A stretch of DNA of 64,000 bases from Arthrobacter sp. Soil782 (lineage in GTDB: Bacteria > Actinomycetota > Actinomycetes > Actinomycetales > Micrococcaceae): the NCBI RefSeq assembly GCF_001428435.1, contig NZ_LMSO01000001.1, forward strand, positions 394,319 through 458,318, written 5' to 3'. Shown here piece after piece: positions 51,556 through 59,579 of this stretch (position 1 is the first letter of the stretch; each line of letters opens with the position of its first letter). The notes under the pieces were generated by a model, which saw only the letters and a list, made by a program, of their open reading frames with translations, did not search any database and had not been told where the DNA came from. A program made the translations under genes and the position numbers.

Positions 51556-52005
51556 GTGTTTGGAATCAACGGATACGAGTTCCTTCTTTTGGCGCTCATC
51601 GCTGTCATCGTCCTTGGTCCCGAACGGCTGCCCGAATACGCTTCCCAACTTGCGCAATTGGTCAAGGGGCTGCGCCGGATGGCCACCGGAGCCCGCGAAC
51701 AACTTCGTGAAGAAGTAGGCACCGAGTTCGACGACGTCGACTGGCGCAAGCTCGATCCACGCCAGTATGATCCGCGGCGCATCATCAAGGAGGCCCTTCT
51801 TGATGACATCGAAGACGCCATCAAACCCGTCAGTGAAACCGGCTCGAAACCCCAGTCCCGCTCGATCGCAGCTTCATCCGGAGCATCGGCGAACGGTGCA
51901 GCTTCAGTCAACTCGCCGGAGGGCACCGCACCGGCGCAGACTCCGGTCAGCCCCCCACGCCTGAGCGCCGGTCAGGCCGCCCCTTATGATCACGAGGCCA
52001 CTTGA
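51556..52005 (+). CDS. tatB: Sec-independent protein translocase subunit TatB
   Basis: A 149-residue protein: short N-terminal membrane helix (FLLLALIAVIVLGPERLPEYA with the Glu-Pro/Gly-Pro hinge), amphipathic helix (SQLAQLVKGLRRMATGAREQ), then a charged disordered tail. TatB binds twin-arginine signals with TatC. Position after the sigE/anti-sigma pair is conserved in actinobacteria. Start GTG 51556. Confidence 0.92.
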   Translation: MFGINGYEFLLLALIAVIVLGPERLPEYASQLAQLVKGLRRMATGAREQLREEVGTEFDDVDWRKLDPRQYDPRRIIKEALLDDIEDAIKPVSETGSKPQSRSIAASSGASANGAASVNSPEGTAPAQTPVSPPRLSAGQAAPYDHEAT

Positions 52006-52040
52006 AGCGCTCCCCAGGAAATCTTGCGTCGTGGAACGGC

Positions 52041-53165
52041 TCAGGTTCCCTTCGGGGTAACCTTCAGCAGTTTCTCGCTCAGCCCGCGGGGCCGCGCGGC
52101 CAGGACGGAAGCAATCCGGTTCAACTCCTCTGACGCTCCGGTACCCCGTGCCAGAACCACGGGCTGCCCCTTGTCCCCGCCCTCCCGCAACGCAGGTTCA
52201 AGAGGGATACTGCCGAGCAGAGCGACGTCATACCCGACCGTCGTGGTGAGTCGGCGCGCAAGCTCGGCGCCGCCGCCGCTGCCGAACACCTCCATACGCT
52301 CACCGGAGGGAAGCTCGAGCCATGACATGTTCTCGACGACCCCCGCAACCTTCTGCCCAGTCTGCACGGCCATGGAGCCCGCCCGTTCTGCGACGTCAGC
52401 GGCCGCGGACTGGGGAGTCGTGACGATCAGAAGTTCGGCGTCAGGAAGTAGTTGCGCCACGGAGATAGCGATGTCGCCTGTCCCGGGCGGCAGGTCCAGG
52501 AACAGAACATCAAGATCACCGAAATACACATCCTGCAAGAATTGCTCCAGAGCACGGTGCAACATGGGTCCGCGCCATGCAACAGCCTGGTTTCCGGCGA
52601 CGAACATGCCGATCGAGATTGCCTTGACCCCATACGCCACCGGAGGCAGGATCATCTCGTCCACCCTTGTGGGAGACTGGCGGATCCCCATCAGTCCCGG
52701 TACCGAGAATCCGTAGACGTCCGCATCCACGATTCCGACCCGAAGGCCCCGCGCAGCCATCGCCGTCGCAAGGTTCACCGTAACGCTCGACTTGCCAACT
52801 CCGCCCTTGCCGCTTGCAACGGCAAGAACCCGCGTGAGCGAGCCCGGCTCATTGAAAGGGATCCCACGTTTCGCTCCGGGGCCGCGCAGCCGCTCTTTCA
52901 GGGCGTCGCGCTGGTCCTGGGTCATCACGGCCAACTCCACCGATACTCCGGTGACGCCGGGCAGTCCACCAACCGCTGCTTCGACATCCCGGGTAATTGT
53001 GTCGCGAAGCGGACATCCCGCGATGGTGAGCAGGACGCGTACGGTGATGGCGCCGTCGTCGTGCGTTGTAATGCCCTCCACCATGCCCAGCTCGGTGATA
53101 GGACGCCGTAGCTCCGGATCAAGAACCTTCCCCAGCGCAGCGAGGACCGCAGATTCCTGCGTCAC
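52041..53165 (-). CDS. mrp: Mrp/ApbC-family iron-sulfur carrier ATPase
   Basis: A 374-residue protein: N-terminal DUF59/MIP18 domain (1-85) with Cys51 in AGCPLRD, then a deviant Walker A P-loop GKGGVGKSS (119-127) and the switch LDLPPGTGD. It carries or inserts Fe-S clusters. The C-terminal CxxC that binds the cluster in many Mrp proteins is not seen here (ELPSGERMEVFGSGGG in its place). GTG 53165 overlaps the DUF1003 stop by 4 bp. Confidence 0.92.
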   Translation of the reverse strand: MTQESAVLAALGKVLDPELRRPITELGMVEGITTHDDGAITVRVLLTIAGCPLRDTITRDVEAAVGGLPGVTGVSVELAVMTQDQRDALKERLRGPGAKRGIPFNEPGSLTRVLAVASGKGGVGKSSVTVNLATAMAARGLRVGIVDADVYGFSVPGLMGIRQSPTRVDEMILPPVAYGVKAISIGMFVAGNQAVAWRGPMLHRALEQFLQDVYFGDLDVLFLDLPPGTGDIAISVAQLLPDAELLIVTTPQSAAADVAERAGSMAVQTGQKVAGVVENMSWLELPSGERMEVFGSGGGAELARRLTTTVGYDVALLGSIPLEPALREGGDKGQPVVLARGTGASEELNRIASVLAARPRGLSEKLLKVTPKGT

Positions 53166-53761
53166 TGCCGGTCCTTGCGCACCGGCGGCACCTGGGGGAG
53201 GGAAACGGTGGCGTCGGAGACCCTGCGTTTGGACCTGCGCTGGGGTGGTGCATCCTGCCCGTCTGTTGACTCGAGCAGTTCTTCCATGACCGAGCGCAGC
53301 TCGGATCTGACGAAGTCCCGTGTGGCGACCTCGCGCAGGGCGATGCGCAGTTCCGCAATTTCCCGCGTGAGATATTCAGTGTCCGAGAGGTTGCGCTCCG
53401 CGCGCTGCCGGTCCTGCTGCAGCGAGACGCGGTCGCGGTCATCCTGGCGGTTCTGGGCCAGCAACAGGAGCGGAGCGGCGTAGGAGGCCTGGAGGGACAA
53501 CATCAGCGTGAGCAGCGTGAAGCCGATCGCTGCGCTGTCGAATCTCCAGTCCTCGGGAGCCCAGCTGTTCCAGGCCAGCCACACGGCGACGAACACCGTC
53601 ATGTAAAAGAGGAACTGCGGCGTGCCCATGAACCGCGCGAAGTTCTCGGTTGCACTTCCGAATGCGTCCGGGTTGGGGCGCAGCCTGGGCAGCAACCGGG
53701 CGCGGCTTTCGCGCGGTGTGTCCAGGCCGCTCGTGGTTGCAGTTCTGGTTCTCTCAGCCAT
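53162..53761 (-). CDS. DUF1003 membrane protein
   Basis: A 199-residue protein with two membrane helices (about 48-65 and 77-100) in the DUF1003 pattern (GTPQFLFYMTVFVAVWLAWN, LLTLMLSLQASYAAPLLLLAQNR in parts), then a basic coiled-coil tail (about 100-170). Function unknown; the family often sits beside MgtE/CBS proteins. It overlaps both operon neighbours (8 bp and 4 bp). Confidence 0.9.
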   Translation of the reverse strand: MAERTRTATTSGLDTPRESRARLLPRLRPNPDAFGSATENFARFMGTPQFLFYMTVFVAVWLAWNSWAPEDWRFDSAAIGFTLLTLMLSLQASYAAPLLLLAQNRQDDRDRVSLQQDRQRAERNLSDTEYLTREIAELRIALREVATRDFVRSELRSVMEELLESTDGQDAPPQRRSKRRVSDATVSLPQVPPVRKDRQ

Positions 53762-55034
53762 TTGTGCCTCCCCGCGTCAGGTCGGGCGTGACATCCTGGG
53801 CACGCCAGTCTTCAGGGAGCAGGTGATCCAGAACGTCGTCAACGGTCACCGCCCCCACCAATCGGCCATCGCCGTTGACAATCGGCAATGAGTTCAGGTT
53901 GTACGTTGCGAGAATCCGGGAAACCTCGCTGATATTCGCCTGGTCGCTGACGGGCTCCAGATCGGTATCGACGATATTGCCCAGGGGCTCCGGCGGCGGA
54001 TAACGCAACAGCTGCTGGATGTGAACCACGCCGAGGTAGCGGCCGGTCGGAGTTTCCAGCGGCGGGCGGCAGACGAAGATGGAGGACGCCAGCGCCGGTG
54101 TCAGCTCCTCCCTGCGCACGTGCGCCAGAGCCTCGGCAACGGTGGCTTCCGGAGGCAGGATGACCGGGACGGGCGTCATGAGGGATCCCGCAGTGTCCTC
54201 TTCGTACTGCAGGAGGCGGCGGACGTCCTTCGCGTCATCCGGCTCCATAAGCTGAAGCAGCTCCTCTTTCTGGTCCTCCGGCAGTTCATTCAGGAGGTCG
54301 GCGGCGTCGTCAGGATCCATTTCTCCCAGTACGTCGGCCGCCCGTTCCCGGTCGAGCGACGACAGAATCTGCACCTGGTCGTCGTCGGGCAGTTCCTGGA
54401 GAATGTCAGCGAGGCGCTGGTCCTGGAGCTCGCCCGCCACTTCAATGCGGCGCTTGTCGCTCATTTCATGGAGGGCGTCAGCGAAGTCTGCGGCCTTCAG
54501 GTCATCATGCTGGGCCAGGAATGTTGTTGCCGCCTGCGGCTCATCTGCAGCGCCATGATAGGCGTCGAGCCAGTCGATGATGAGCCGCTCACCGCGGCGC
54601 AGGCCCCGAAGCCGTGACTGCGGGCCGCCGCGGCGAACGAAAATCTGGGACACGTGCCAGTCGCCGGAGCGGTCCTTCTCCATGGCGACGTCTTCAATTG
54701 TGGCTTCACCGCTGCCGTCGCGGAGTGTGATCCTGCGGTCGAACACCTCGGCGACCACGAGCCGCTCCGCGCCGCGCTGGTCGAAGCGGCGGAGATTGAC
54801 CAGTCCGGTGCAGATGACCTGCCCTGCGTCGATGGACGTGACGCGTGTCATTGGCACGAAGACGCGCTTTTTCCCGGGAACCTCGACCACCAGGCCCACC
54901 ACCTGCGGCACAACCGCTGGCCCGCGGTCCAGCACGACGGCGTCACGAAGGCGCCCGAGACGGTCTCCGAGCGGGTCGAAAACGTCCAGGCCCAGTAGGC
55001 GTGCCACGAATACGCGCGTTGGGTTGCTGCTCAC
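53754..55034 (-). CDS. PRC-barrel/MgtE-N/CBS regulatory protein without transport domain
   Basis: A 426-residue soluble protein. A PRC-barrel-like region (about 1-90) is followed by the MgtE N-terminal superhelical domain (about 165-275, repeated AADVLGEMDPDDAADLLNEL-type helices) and two CBS motifs (about 280-410). The MgtE membrane channel domain is absent. It may sense Mg2+ or nucleotides and regulate a partner. Start GTG 55034 is leaderless; it heads the operon with DUF1003 and mrp. Confidence 0.9.
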   Translation of the reverse strand: MSSNPTRVFVARLLGLDVFDPLGDRLGRLRDAVVLDRGPAVVPQVVGLVVEVPGKKRVFVPMTRVTSIDAGQVICTGLVNLRRFDQRGAERLVVAEVFDRRITLRDGSGEATIEDVAMEKDRSGDWHVSQIFVRRGGPQSRLRGLRRGERLIIDWLDAYHGAADEPQAATTFLAQHDDLKAADFADALHEMSDKRRIEVAGELQDQRLADILQELPDDDQVQILSSLDRERAADVLGEMDPDDAADLLNELPEDQKEELLQLMEPDDAKDVRRLLQYEEDTAGSLMTPVPVILPPEATVAEALAHVRREELTPALASSIFVCRPPLETPTGRYLGVVHIQQLLRYPPPEPLGNIVDTDLEPVSDQANISEVSRILATYNLNSLPIVNGDGRLVGAVTVDDVLDHLLPEDWRAQDVTPDLTRGGTNG

Positions 55035-55041
55035 ATCCTCA

Positions 55042-55047
55042 AGGCTA
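55042..55047 (-). promoter_or_regulatory. -10 box for leaderless CBS/MgtE-N gene
   Basis: On the minus strand TAGCCT is followed by 7 nt and GTG 55034. GAGG is only 3 nt from the GTG, too close to be a ribosome site. Confidence 0.55.
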
Positions 55048-55163
55048 CTGCCGTTGCGGCACCAGAGCCGTATCGCGTGACAGCCCGCACAGCATGGTGA
55101 CGGTGAAGTTCACCGCGAGCGATACGGCGACACGGTGGGAGGTATCTAGGCAACAATGAAAGT

Positions 55164-56024
55164 ATGTCAAACGTTTTTGGACGAACTGCCTCACGCGATG
55201 AGGGCCGTACGCTGCCGAAGGGCGAGACCATTGGCCGGTACGACTCCTACTTGGATGCGCAGAAGGCGGTGGACTACCTCGCAGACAGCAAGTTCCCGGT
55301 GCAGCAGGTTTCGATCATCGGCAATGACCTCAAGACCGTGGAACGCGTAACCGGACGGCTCAGCTACCCGCGGGTTGCCCTCGCCAGCGCAGCGACCGGC
55401 GCGTGGTTTGGTCTGTTCGTCGGTTTTATCCTGACGCTTTTCGGCGGGGACTCGACGTACTTGCCGATCCTGTCCTCCATGGCGCTCGGCGCCGTCTTCT
55501 GGGTACTGTTCGGCGTGATCGCCTATGCGTTCCAGCGCGGTAAGCGTGACTTCACCTCCACCAGCCAGGTTGTGGCCACCAGCTACGACGTTCTCGTCGA
55601 TCCCGCAGTTGCAGGCGAAGCGCGGCGGATGCTCCAGCAGCTTCCCATGAACTCGCGCCCCCAGGGAGCTGCCGGCGCGCCGTCACAGCCGTGGGGGACG
55701 CCGCCTCAACACAATCAGCACCCGCAGCAGGGTCAGCCGCCGGTCCAGCCTCCGCAGCGTCCGGAGGGCTGGAGCCAGCCGCCGCATGTGCAGGCACCGG
55801 AGTCGGCGAACGGCGCCACGTCCGCTGAAACGTCCGAATCCGCTGAAAGCGGCGAGGAACAGCAGGCCGCCAACAAACGCTCCACCCGCGGCCAGTTCCC
55901 CGATCTGCCGGACGGCAGGCCGCAGTACGGAGTGCGCGTGGAGTCCCAGCCCGTCAAGGAGCAGCCTGAGCAGGCCGAGCCGGCCGTGCAGGACGCGCAG
56001 CCACAGGAATCCCGCAAGGAATAG
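55164..56024 (+). CDS. General-stress-protein-17M-like membrane protein with disordered tail
   Basis: A 286-residue protein. The N-terminal domain (about 20-65: GRYDSYLDAQKAVDYLADSK, VQQVSIIGNDLKTVE in parts) matches the YflT/GSP17M fold; two membrane helices follow (about 75-95 and 98-120). The C-terminal 120 residues are Pro/Gln/Glu-rich and disordered. It is divergent from the CBS protein gene, as in mycobacteria (Rv1234 type, from memory). AACAAT lies 6 nt before ATG 55164. Confidence 0.85.
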   Translation: MSNVFGRTASRDEGRTLPKGETIGRYDSYLDAQKAVDYLADSKFPVQQVSIIGNDLKTVERVTGRLSYPRVALASAATGAWFGLFVGFILTLFGGDSTYLPILSSMALGAVFWVLFGVIAYAFQRGKRDFTSTSQVVATSYDVLVDPAVAGEARRMLQQLPMNSRPQGAAGAPSQPWGTPPQHNQHPQQGQPPVQPPQRPEGWSQPPHVQAPESANGATSAETSESAESGEEQQAANKRSTRGQFPDLPDGRPQYGVRVESQPVKEQPEQAEPAVQDAQPQESRKE

Positions 56025-56064
56025 CTGGAATGCGTCGCGTGAAAATCCGGCGCTTACGAAGAAG

Positions 56065-56101
56065 GAAGGCGGACAGCTACGGCTGTCCGCCTTCTTCTTT
56101 T
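56065..56101 (+). terminator. Classic intrinsic terminator with U-rich tail
   Basis: GAAGGCGGACAGC (56065-56077) pairs with GCTGTCCGCCTTC (56082-56094) around a 4-nt loop, followed by TTCTTTT. It is the only terminator in the window with a good U tract, 41 nt after the stress-protein stop. Confidence 0.92.
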
Positions 56102-56168
56102 CGTGCGTTCTTCGTTTTACGCCATGTTCGTTGAATCCGCATTCATCGAGTGAGTGCGGATCTAACCA

Positions 56169-57779
56169 CTACTCGCCGGTCGGGCTGTAGATGCCTTCCA
56201 TCCAGGCTTCGACATCGTCGGGCTCACGGGGGAGCGCCGAGCTGAGGTTGACCGGACCTTCCGCCGTCATCAGGATGTCGTCCTCGATCCGGACGCCGAT
56301 GCCTCGGTACTCCTCGGGAACTGCAAGGTCCTCGTCCTTGAAGTACAAGCCGGGTTCGATGGTGAAGACCATCCCCTCCGTCAGGGTCCCGTCCAGGTAA
56401 AGCTCCCGTTTGGCCTGGGCGCAGTCGTGCACGTCCATACCGAGGTGGTGGCTGGTGCCGTGCGGCATCCAGCGGCGGTGATGCTGGCCTTCTGGCGAGA
56501 GCGCCTCCTCCAGCGGAACCGGAAGGAAACCCCACTCATCCAGCCGTTCAGCCAGGACGGCCACAGCGGCGGCATGCACTTCCCGGAACTTCACGCCAAC
56601 CTTTGCGGCGGCGAAACCGGCGTCCGCGGCGTCCAGTACGGCCTGGTAGACCCTGCGCTGGATCTCGGAGTATTTCCCATTGACCGGCAGCGTCCGGGTA
56701 ATGTCCGCGGTATACAGGCTGTCTGCTTCGACACCGGCGTCCAAGAGTAGTAGATCCTCAGCGTCCACCTGCCCGTTATTGCGAATCCAGTGGAGGATCG
56801 TGGCGTTGTTTCCCGACGCTGCGATGGTGTCGTAACCGAGGTCATTGCCCTCTTCCCGTGCTCGGGCGAAGAAGGCTCCTTCGACAACGCGCTCGCCGCG
56901 GGGATGGGTGATGGCGCGCGGCAGTTCCTTAACCACCTCGTGGAAGCCGTTCACCGTTGCCTCCACAGCCTTGCGCATCTGCGCGATCTCCCACTCGTCC
57001 TTGATCAGGCGGAGTTCGGACAGGGCCTCCGCGAGCTTTGCGTCGAGCTCGTCGGAGGCCTCCAGATCCACGGAGGTGTTAATTCGGGAGGTGTCCACCA
57101 GTGCGTCCGCGTTCAGATCCACTTCACGCAGCAGACGGATCCGGATGCCACCTATTTCGACGGCACCCGCGTCCTTGGTGATCGCTGCTTCGAGATCGGC
57201 GAGGTCGGCTGTTTCCAGTGCCAGCAGTGCGCGTACTTCCGCGCGGGAGAGCCGGGAACCGATCCAGAATTCGCCGTAGCGTGCGTTTGCGTAGAATTCC
57301 GCGCTGTCCCGGCCGGCCAGTTCACGGAAGTAGAGCGTGGCATGGTGATTGCCGCCGTCGTCGCCCTTCCCTTCCCCGGCAGGTTCCATCACCAACACTG
57401 CGTCCGGCTCGTGATCCAGGCCGAGCCCGGTCAGGTGGGCGAATCCGGAGTGCGGCCGGAAGCGGTAATCCGTGTCGTTGGAACGGACCTTCAACGGCCC
57501 GGCGGGAATGACCAGGCGCTCACCCGGAAACTGGCGGGAGACCTTCAAACGGCGCTGGGCGGCGTACCGCGCAACCTCAGCCTCCGCGGGGAGATCAGTA
57601 CCTTTTGCGGCCCAACTGGAGCTCATGAAGGCCCTGAAAGCATCAGAATCCGGGCGTTGGGACCGGTTCTCGTTGCGACTGGACAGCGGCTGTTCCTCCG
57701 GTGTGACAGGTGTGGCGTCACTGCCGGTGCCGGTCGGGGTCATGGTTACTGCCGATGGGGTGTTCTCTGCTGTACTCAC
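56169..57779 (-). CDS. pepP: Xaa-Pro aminopeptidase (aminopeptidase P)
   Basis: A 536-residue M24B metallopeptidase removing N-terminal residues before proline. The N-terminal AMP_N domain (about 45-200) is followed by the pita-bread domain with metal ligands in LLDAGVEADSLYTADITRT (two Asp), HGTSHHLGMDVHD (His) and FTIEPG and IGVRIEDD (Glu). The start is GTG 57779; the frame open to 57884 overlaps the divergent PHP gene. Confidence 0.93.
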   Translation of the reverse strand: MSTAENTPSAVTMTPTGTGSDATPVTPEEQPLSSRNENRSQRPDSDAFRAFMSSSWAAKGTDLPAEAEVARYAAQRRLKVSRQFPGERLVIPAGPLKVRSNDTDYRFRPHSGFAHLTGLGLDHEPDAVLVMEPAGEGKGDDGGNHHATLYFRELAGRDSAEFYANARYGEFWIGSRLSRAEVRALLALETADLADLEAAITKDAGAVEIGGIRIRLLREVDLNADALVDTSRINTSVDLEASDELDAKLAEALSELRLIKDEWEIAQMRKAVEATVNGFHEVVKELPRAITHPRGERVVEGAFFARAREEGNDLGYDTIAASGNNATILHWIRNNGQVDAEDLLLLDAGVEADSLYTADITRTLPVNGKYSEIQRRVYQAVLDAADAGFAAAKVGVKFREVHAAAVAVLAERLDEWGFLPVPLEEALSPEGQHHRRWMPHGTSHHLGMDVHDCAQAKRELYLDGTLTEGMVFTIEPGLYFKDEDLAVPEEYRGIGVRIEDDILMTAEGPVNLSSALPREPDDVEAWMEGIYSPTGE

Positions 57780-57848
57780 CCCACCATGGTCCCACCGGCG
57801 GAGAAATGAGCCAAACATCCGGCACCGCCGACACGAGCGGAGCGGGCG

Positions 57849-57854
57849 TACAGT
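57849..57854 (+). promoter_or_regulatory. -10 box for leaderless PHP gene
   Basis: TACAGT is followed by 6 nt and GTG 57861. The in-frame TTG 57858 would be only 3 nt away and is unlikely. Confidence 0.6.
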
Positions 57855-57860
57855 TGTTTG

Positions 57861-58706
57861 GTGAGAATTGACCTGCACGCCCATTCCAACGTCTCAGACG
57901 GCACTGAAAGTCCTGCGGACCTCATGCGCGCTGCCGCAGCTGCCGGTTTGGACGTCATCGCTCTGACCGATCATGATGCGACCGCCGGATGGGCAGCGGC
58001 CATGCAGGAGGCACGGAATCTGTCGCTGGTACTGGTGCCCGGGATGGAGGTGTCCTGCCGCACCGATACGGGTATCAGTGTGCACGTGTTGTCCTACCTG
58101 CATGACCCGGAGCACCCGGGGCTGCTCGCTGAGATCGGACGGTCCCGGGACGCCCGGCTTACCCGGGCCGAGCGCATGGTCGAGAAACTCGCCGCCGACT
58201 ATCCCATTTCCTGGGCGCACGTGCTTGAACACGTTGCTGACGGCGCGACTATCGGGCGGCCACACATTGCGGACACTCTGGTGACGCTGAACGTTGTCGG
58301 CACGCGGAGCGAAGCATTCGCGAACATGCTCAGTGCGCGCTCGCCCTACTGGGTGAGCCACTATGCACCCCACCCGGCAGACGCCGTCGCACTGGTCCGC
58401 GAAGCCGGCGGGGTTCCGGTGTTCGCCCACCCCGTGGCGTCCGCACGTGGGCGGATCGTGGATAGCGCAACCACCGGCGAGATGATCGATGCTGGTCTGC
58501 TCGGCCTGGAAATTCATCACCGGGACAATCCTCCGGAGGGGCGGGAGGAGCTTCAACGCATCGCTGCGCGGCACAGTCTGCTGGTGACGGGATCCAGTGA
58601 TTACCACGGAACGGGCAAGCCGAACCGGCTTGGGGAGAACGTTACGAGTCCGGAAATGTTCGCACGCCTGGAGGAGATGGCGACCGGAAGCAGTGTCATC
58701 CGGTAG
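57861..58706 (+). CDS. PHP-domain metal-dependent phosphoesterase
   Basis: A 281-residue PHP protein of the YciV/RNase AM/nucleoside bisphosphatase type. Metal ligands are in DLHAHSNVSDGT, LTDHDA, GMEVS, GRPHIAD, FAHPV and SSDYHG, all four PHP motifs. These enzymes remove phosphate from 3',5'-bisphosphates or trim short RNAs. Its stop overlaps the convergent methyltransferase by 11 bp. Confidence 0.93.
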   Translation: MRIDLHAHSNVSDGTESPADLMRAAAAAGLDVIALTDHDATAGWAAAMQEARNLSLVLVPGMEVSCRTDTGISVHVLSYLHDPEHPGLLAEIGRSRDARLTRAERMVEKLAADYPISWAHVLEHVADGATIGRPHIADTLVTLNVVGTRSEAFANMLSARSPYWVSHYAPHPADAVALVREAGGVPVFAHPVASARGRIVDSATTGEMIDAGLLGLEIHHRDNPPEGREELQRIAARHSLLVTGSSDYHGTGKPNRLGENVTSPEMFARLEEMATGSSVIR

Positions 58707-59571
58707 GGGGTGCCAACCAAGGACGGAGGCGCCGGGTCATCACATCGATTGCCTGTTCATTGCTGTCCACGCAGACGAAGCGCCGCTCGAGTTTGCCTGC
58801 GACTGCGCCAAGCGTTCCCGAGCCCGCGAAGAAGTCCAGGACCCAGTCTCCCGGCCGGCTGCTGGCAGCCACCGCACGGCGAACCAGGCCCTCAGGCTTC
58901 TGGGTGGGATAGCCGGTCTTTTCCTTGCCTGTCGGGGAAACGATGGTGTGCCACCAGACGTCAGTGGGCAGCTTGCCGAGGGCGACCTTCTCCGGTGTGA
59001 CGAGACCCGGCGCCATATACGGCTCACGATCCACCTCGGCACTGTTGAAGTAGTACCCGGACGGATCCTTCACGTACACCAGGATGTTGTCGTGTTTGGC
59101 GGGCCAGCGGCTCTTCGCGCGGGCACCGTAGTCGTAGGCCCAGATGATCTCGTTGAGGAAGCATTCGCGACCGAACAGGGCGTCCAGCATCACCTTGGCA
59201 TAGTGCACTTCGCGGTAGTCCAGATGCACGTAGAGTGTTCCGTCCGTTGCCAGCAGCCGCCACGCCTCCGCCAGGCGGGGTGCAAGGAACTCCCAGTAGT
59301 CCTCGAACGCGTCGTCGTAGCTCGCGAGCATGCCCTTGACGGTGGAGTAGCTGTGCCCCTTGAATCCGACGCGGTCACCGGCACCGGGCGCGCTGCGGAC
59401 CATCGTGGTCTGCTGCCGGCGCTGAGCGCGGCCGGTATTGAACGGCGGATCCACGTAGATCATGGCGAAGGAGTTGTCCGGCAGCCGGGAAAGGTATTCC
59501 AGGTTGTCTGCCTGCACCACAAGGTTGGGTCCATCCGGCCGCCAGGCCGGATGGACCGGTGTTGCTTCCAC
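58696..59571 (-). CDS. Orphan beta-class DNA adenine/cytosine-N4 methyltransferase
   Basis: A 291-residue methyltransferase with the catalytic DPPF (41-44, in YVDPPFNTG) before the target-recognition part and the SAM motif FFAGSGTLG near the C-terminus, the beta-class order. The TQKPEGLVRR motif is also typical. DPPF-type enzymes make N6-methyladenine or N4-methylcytosine. No endonuclease or specificity subunit lies nearby. It follows the helicase by 8 nt on the same strand and is probably cotranscribed. Confidence 0.92.
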   Translation of the reverse strand: MEATPVHPAWRPDGPNLVVQADNLEYLSRLPDNSFAMIYVDPPFNTGRAQRRQQTTMVRSAPGAGDRVGFKGHSYSTVKGMLASYDDAFEDYWEFLAPRLAEAWRLLATDGTLYVHLDYREVHYAKVMLDALFGRECFLNEIIWAYDYGARAKSRWPAKHDNILVYVKDPSGYYFNSAEVDREPYMAPGLVTPEKVALGKLPTDVWWHTIVSPTGKEKTGYPTQKPEGLVRRAVAASSRPGDWVLDFFAGSGTLGAVAGKLERRFVCVDSNEQAIDVMTRRLRPWLAPPTG

Positions 59572-59579
59572 GCTATTGA

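Noticed and set aside
56790..57809. 339-residue plus-strand frame opposite pepP
   Set aside because: Antisense to conserved M24 metallopeptidase motifs; no independent support.
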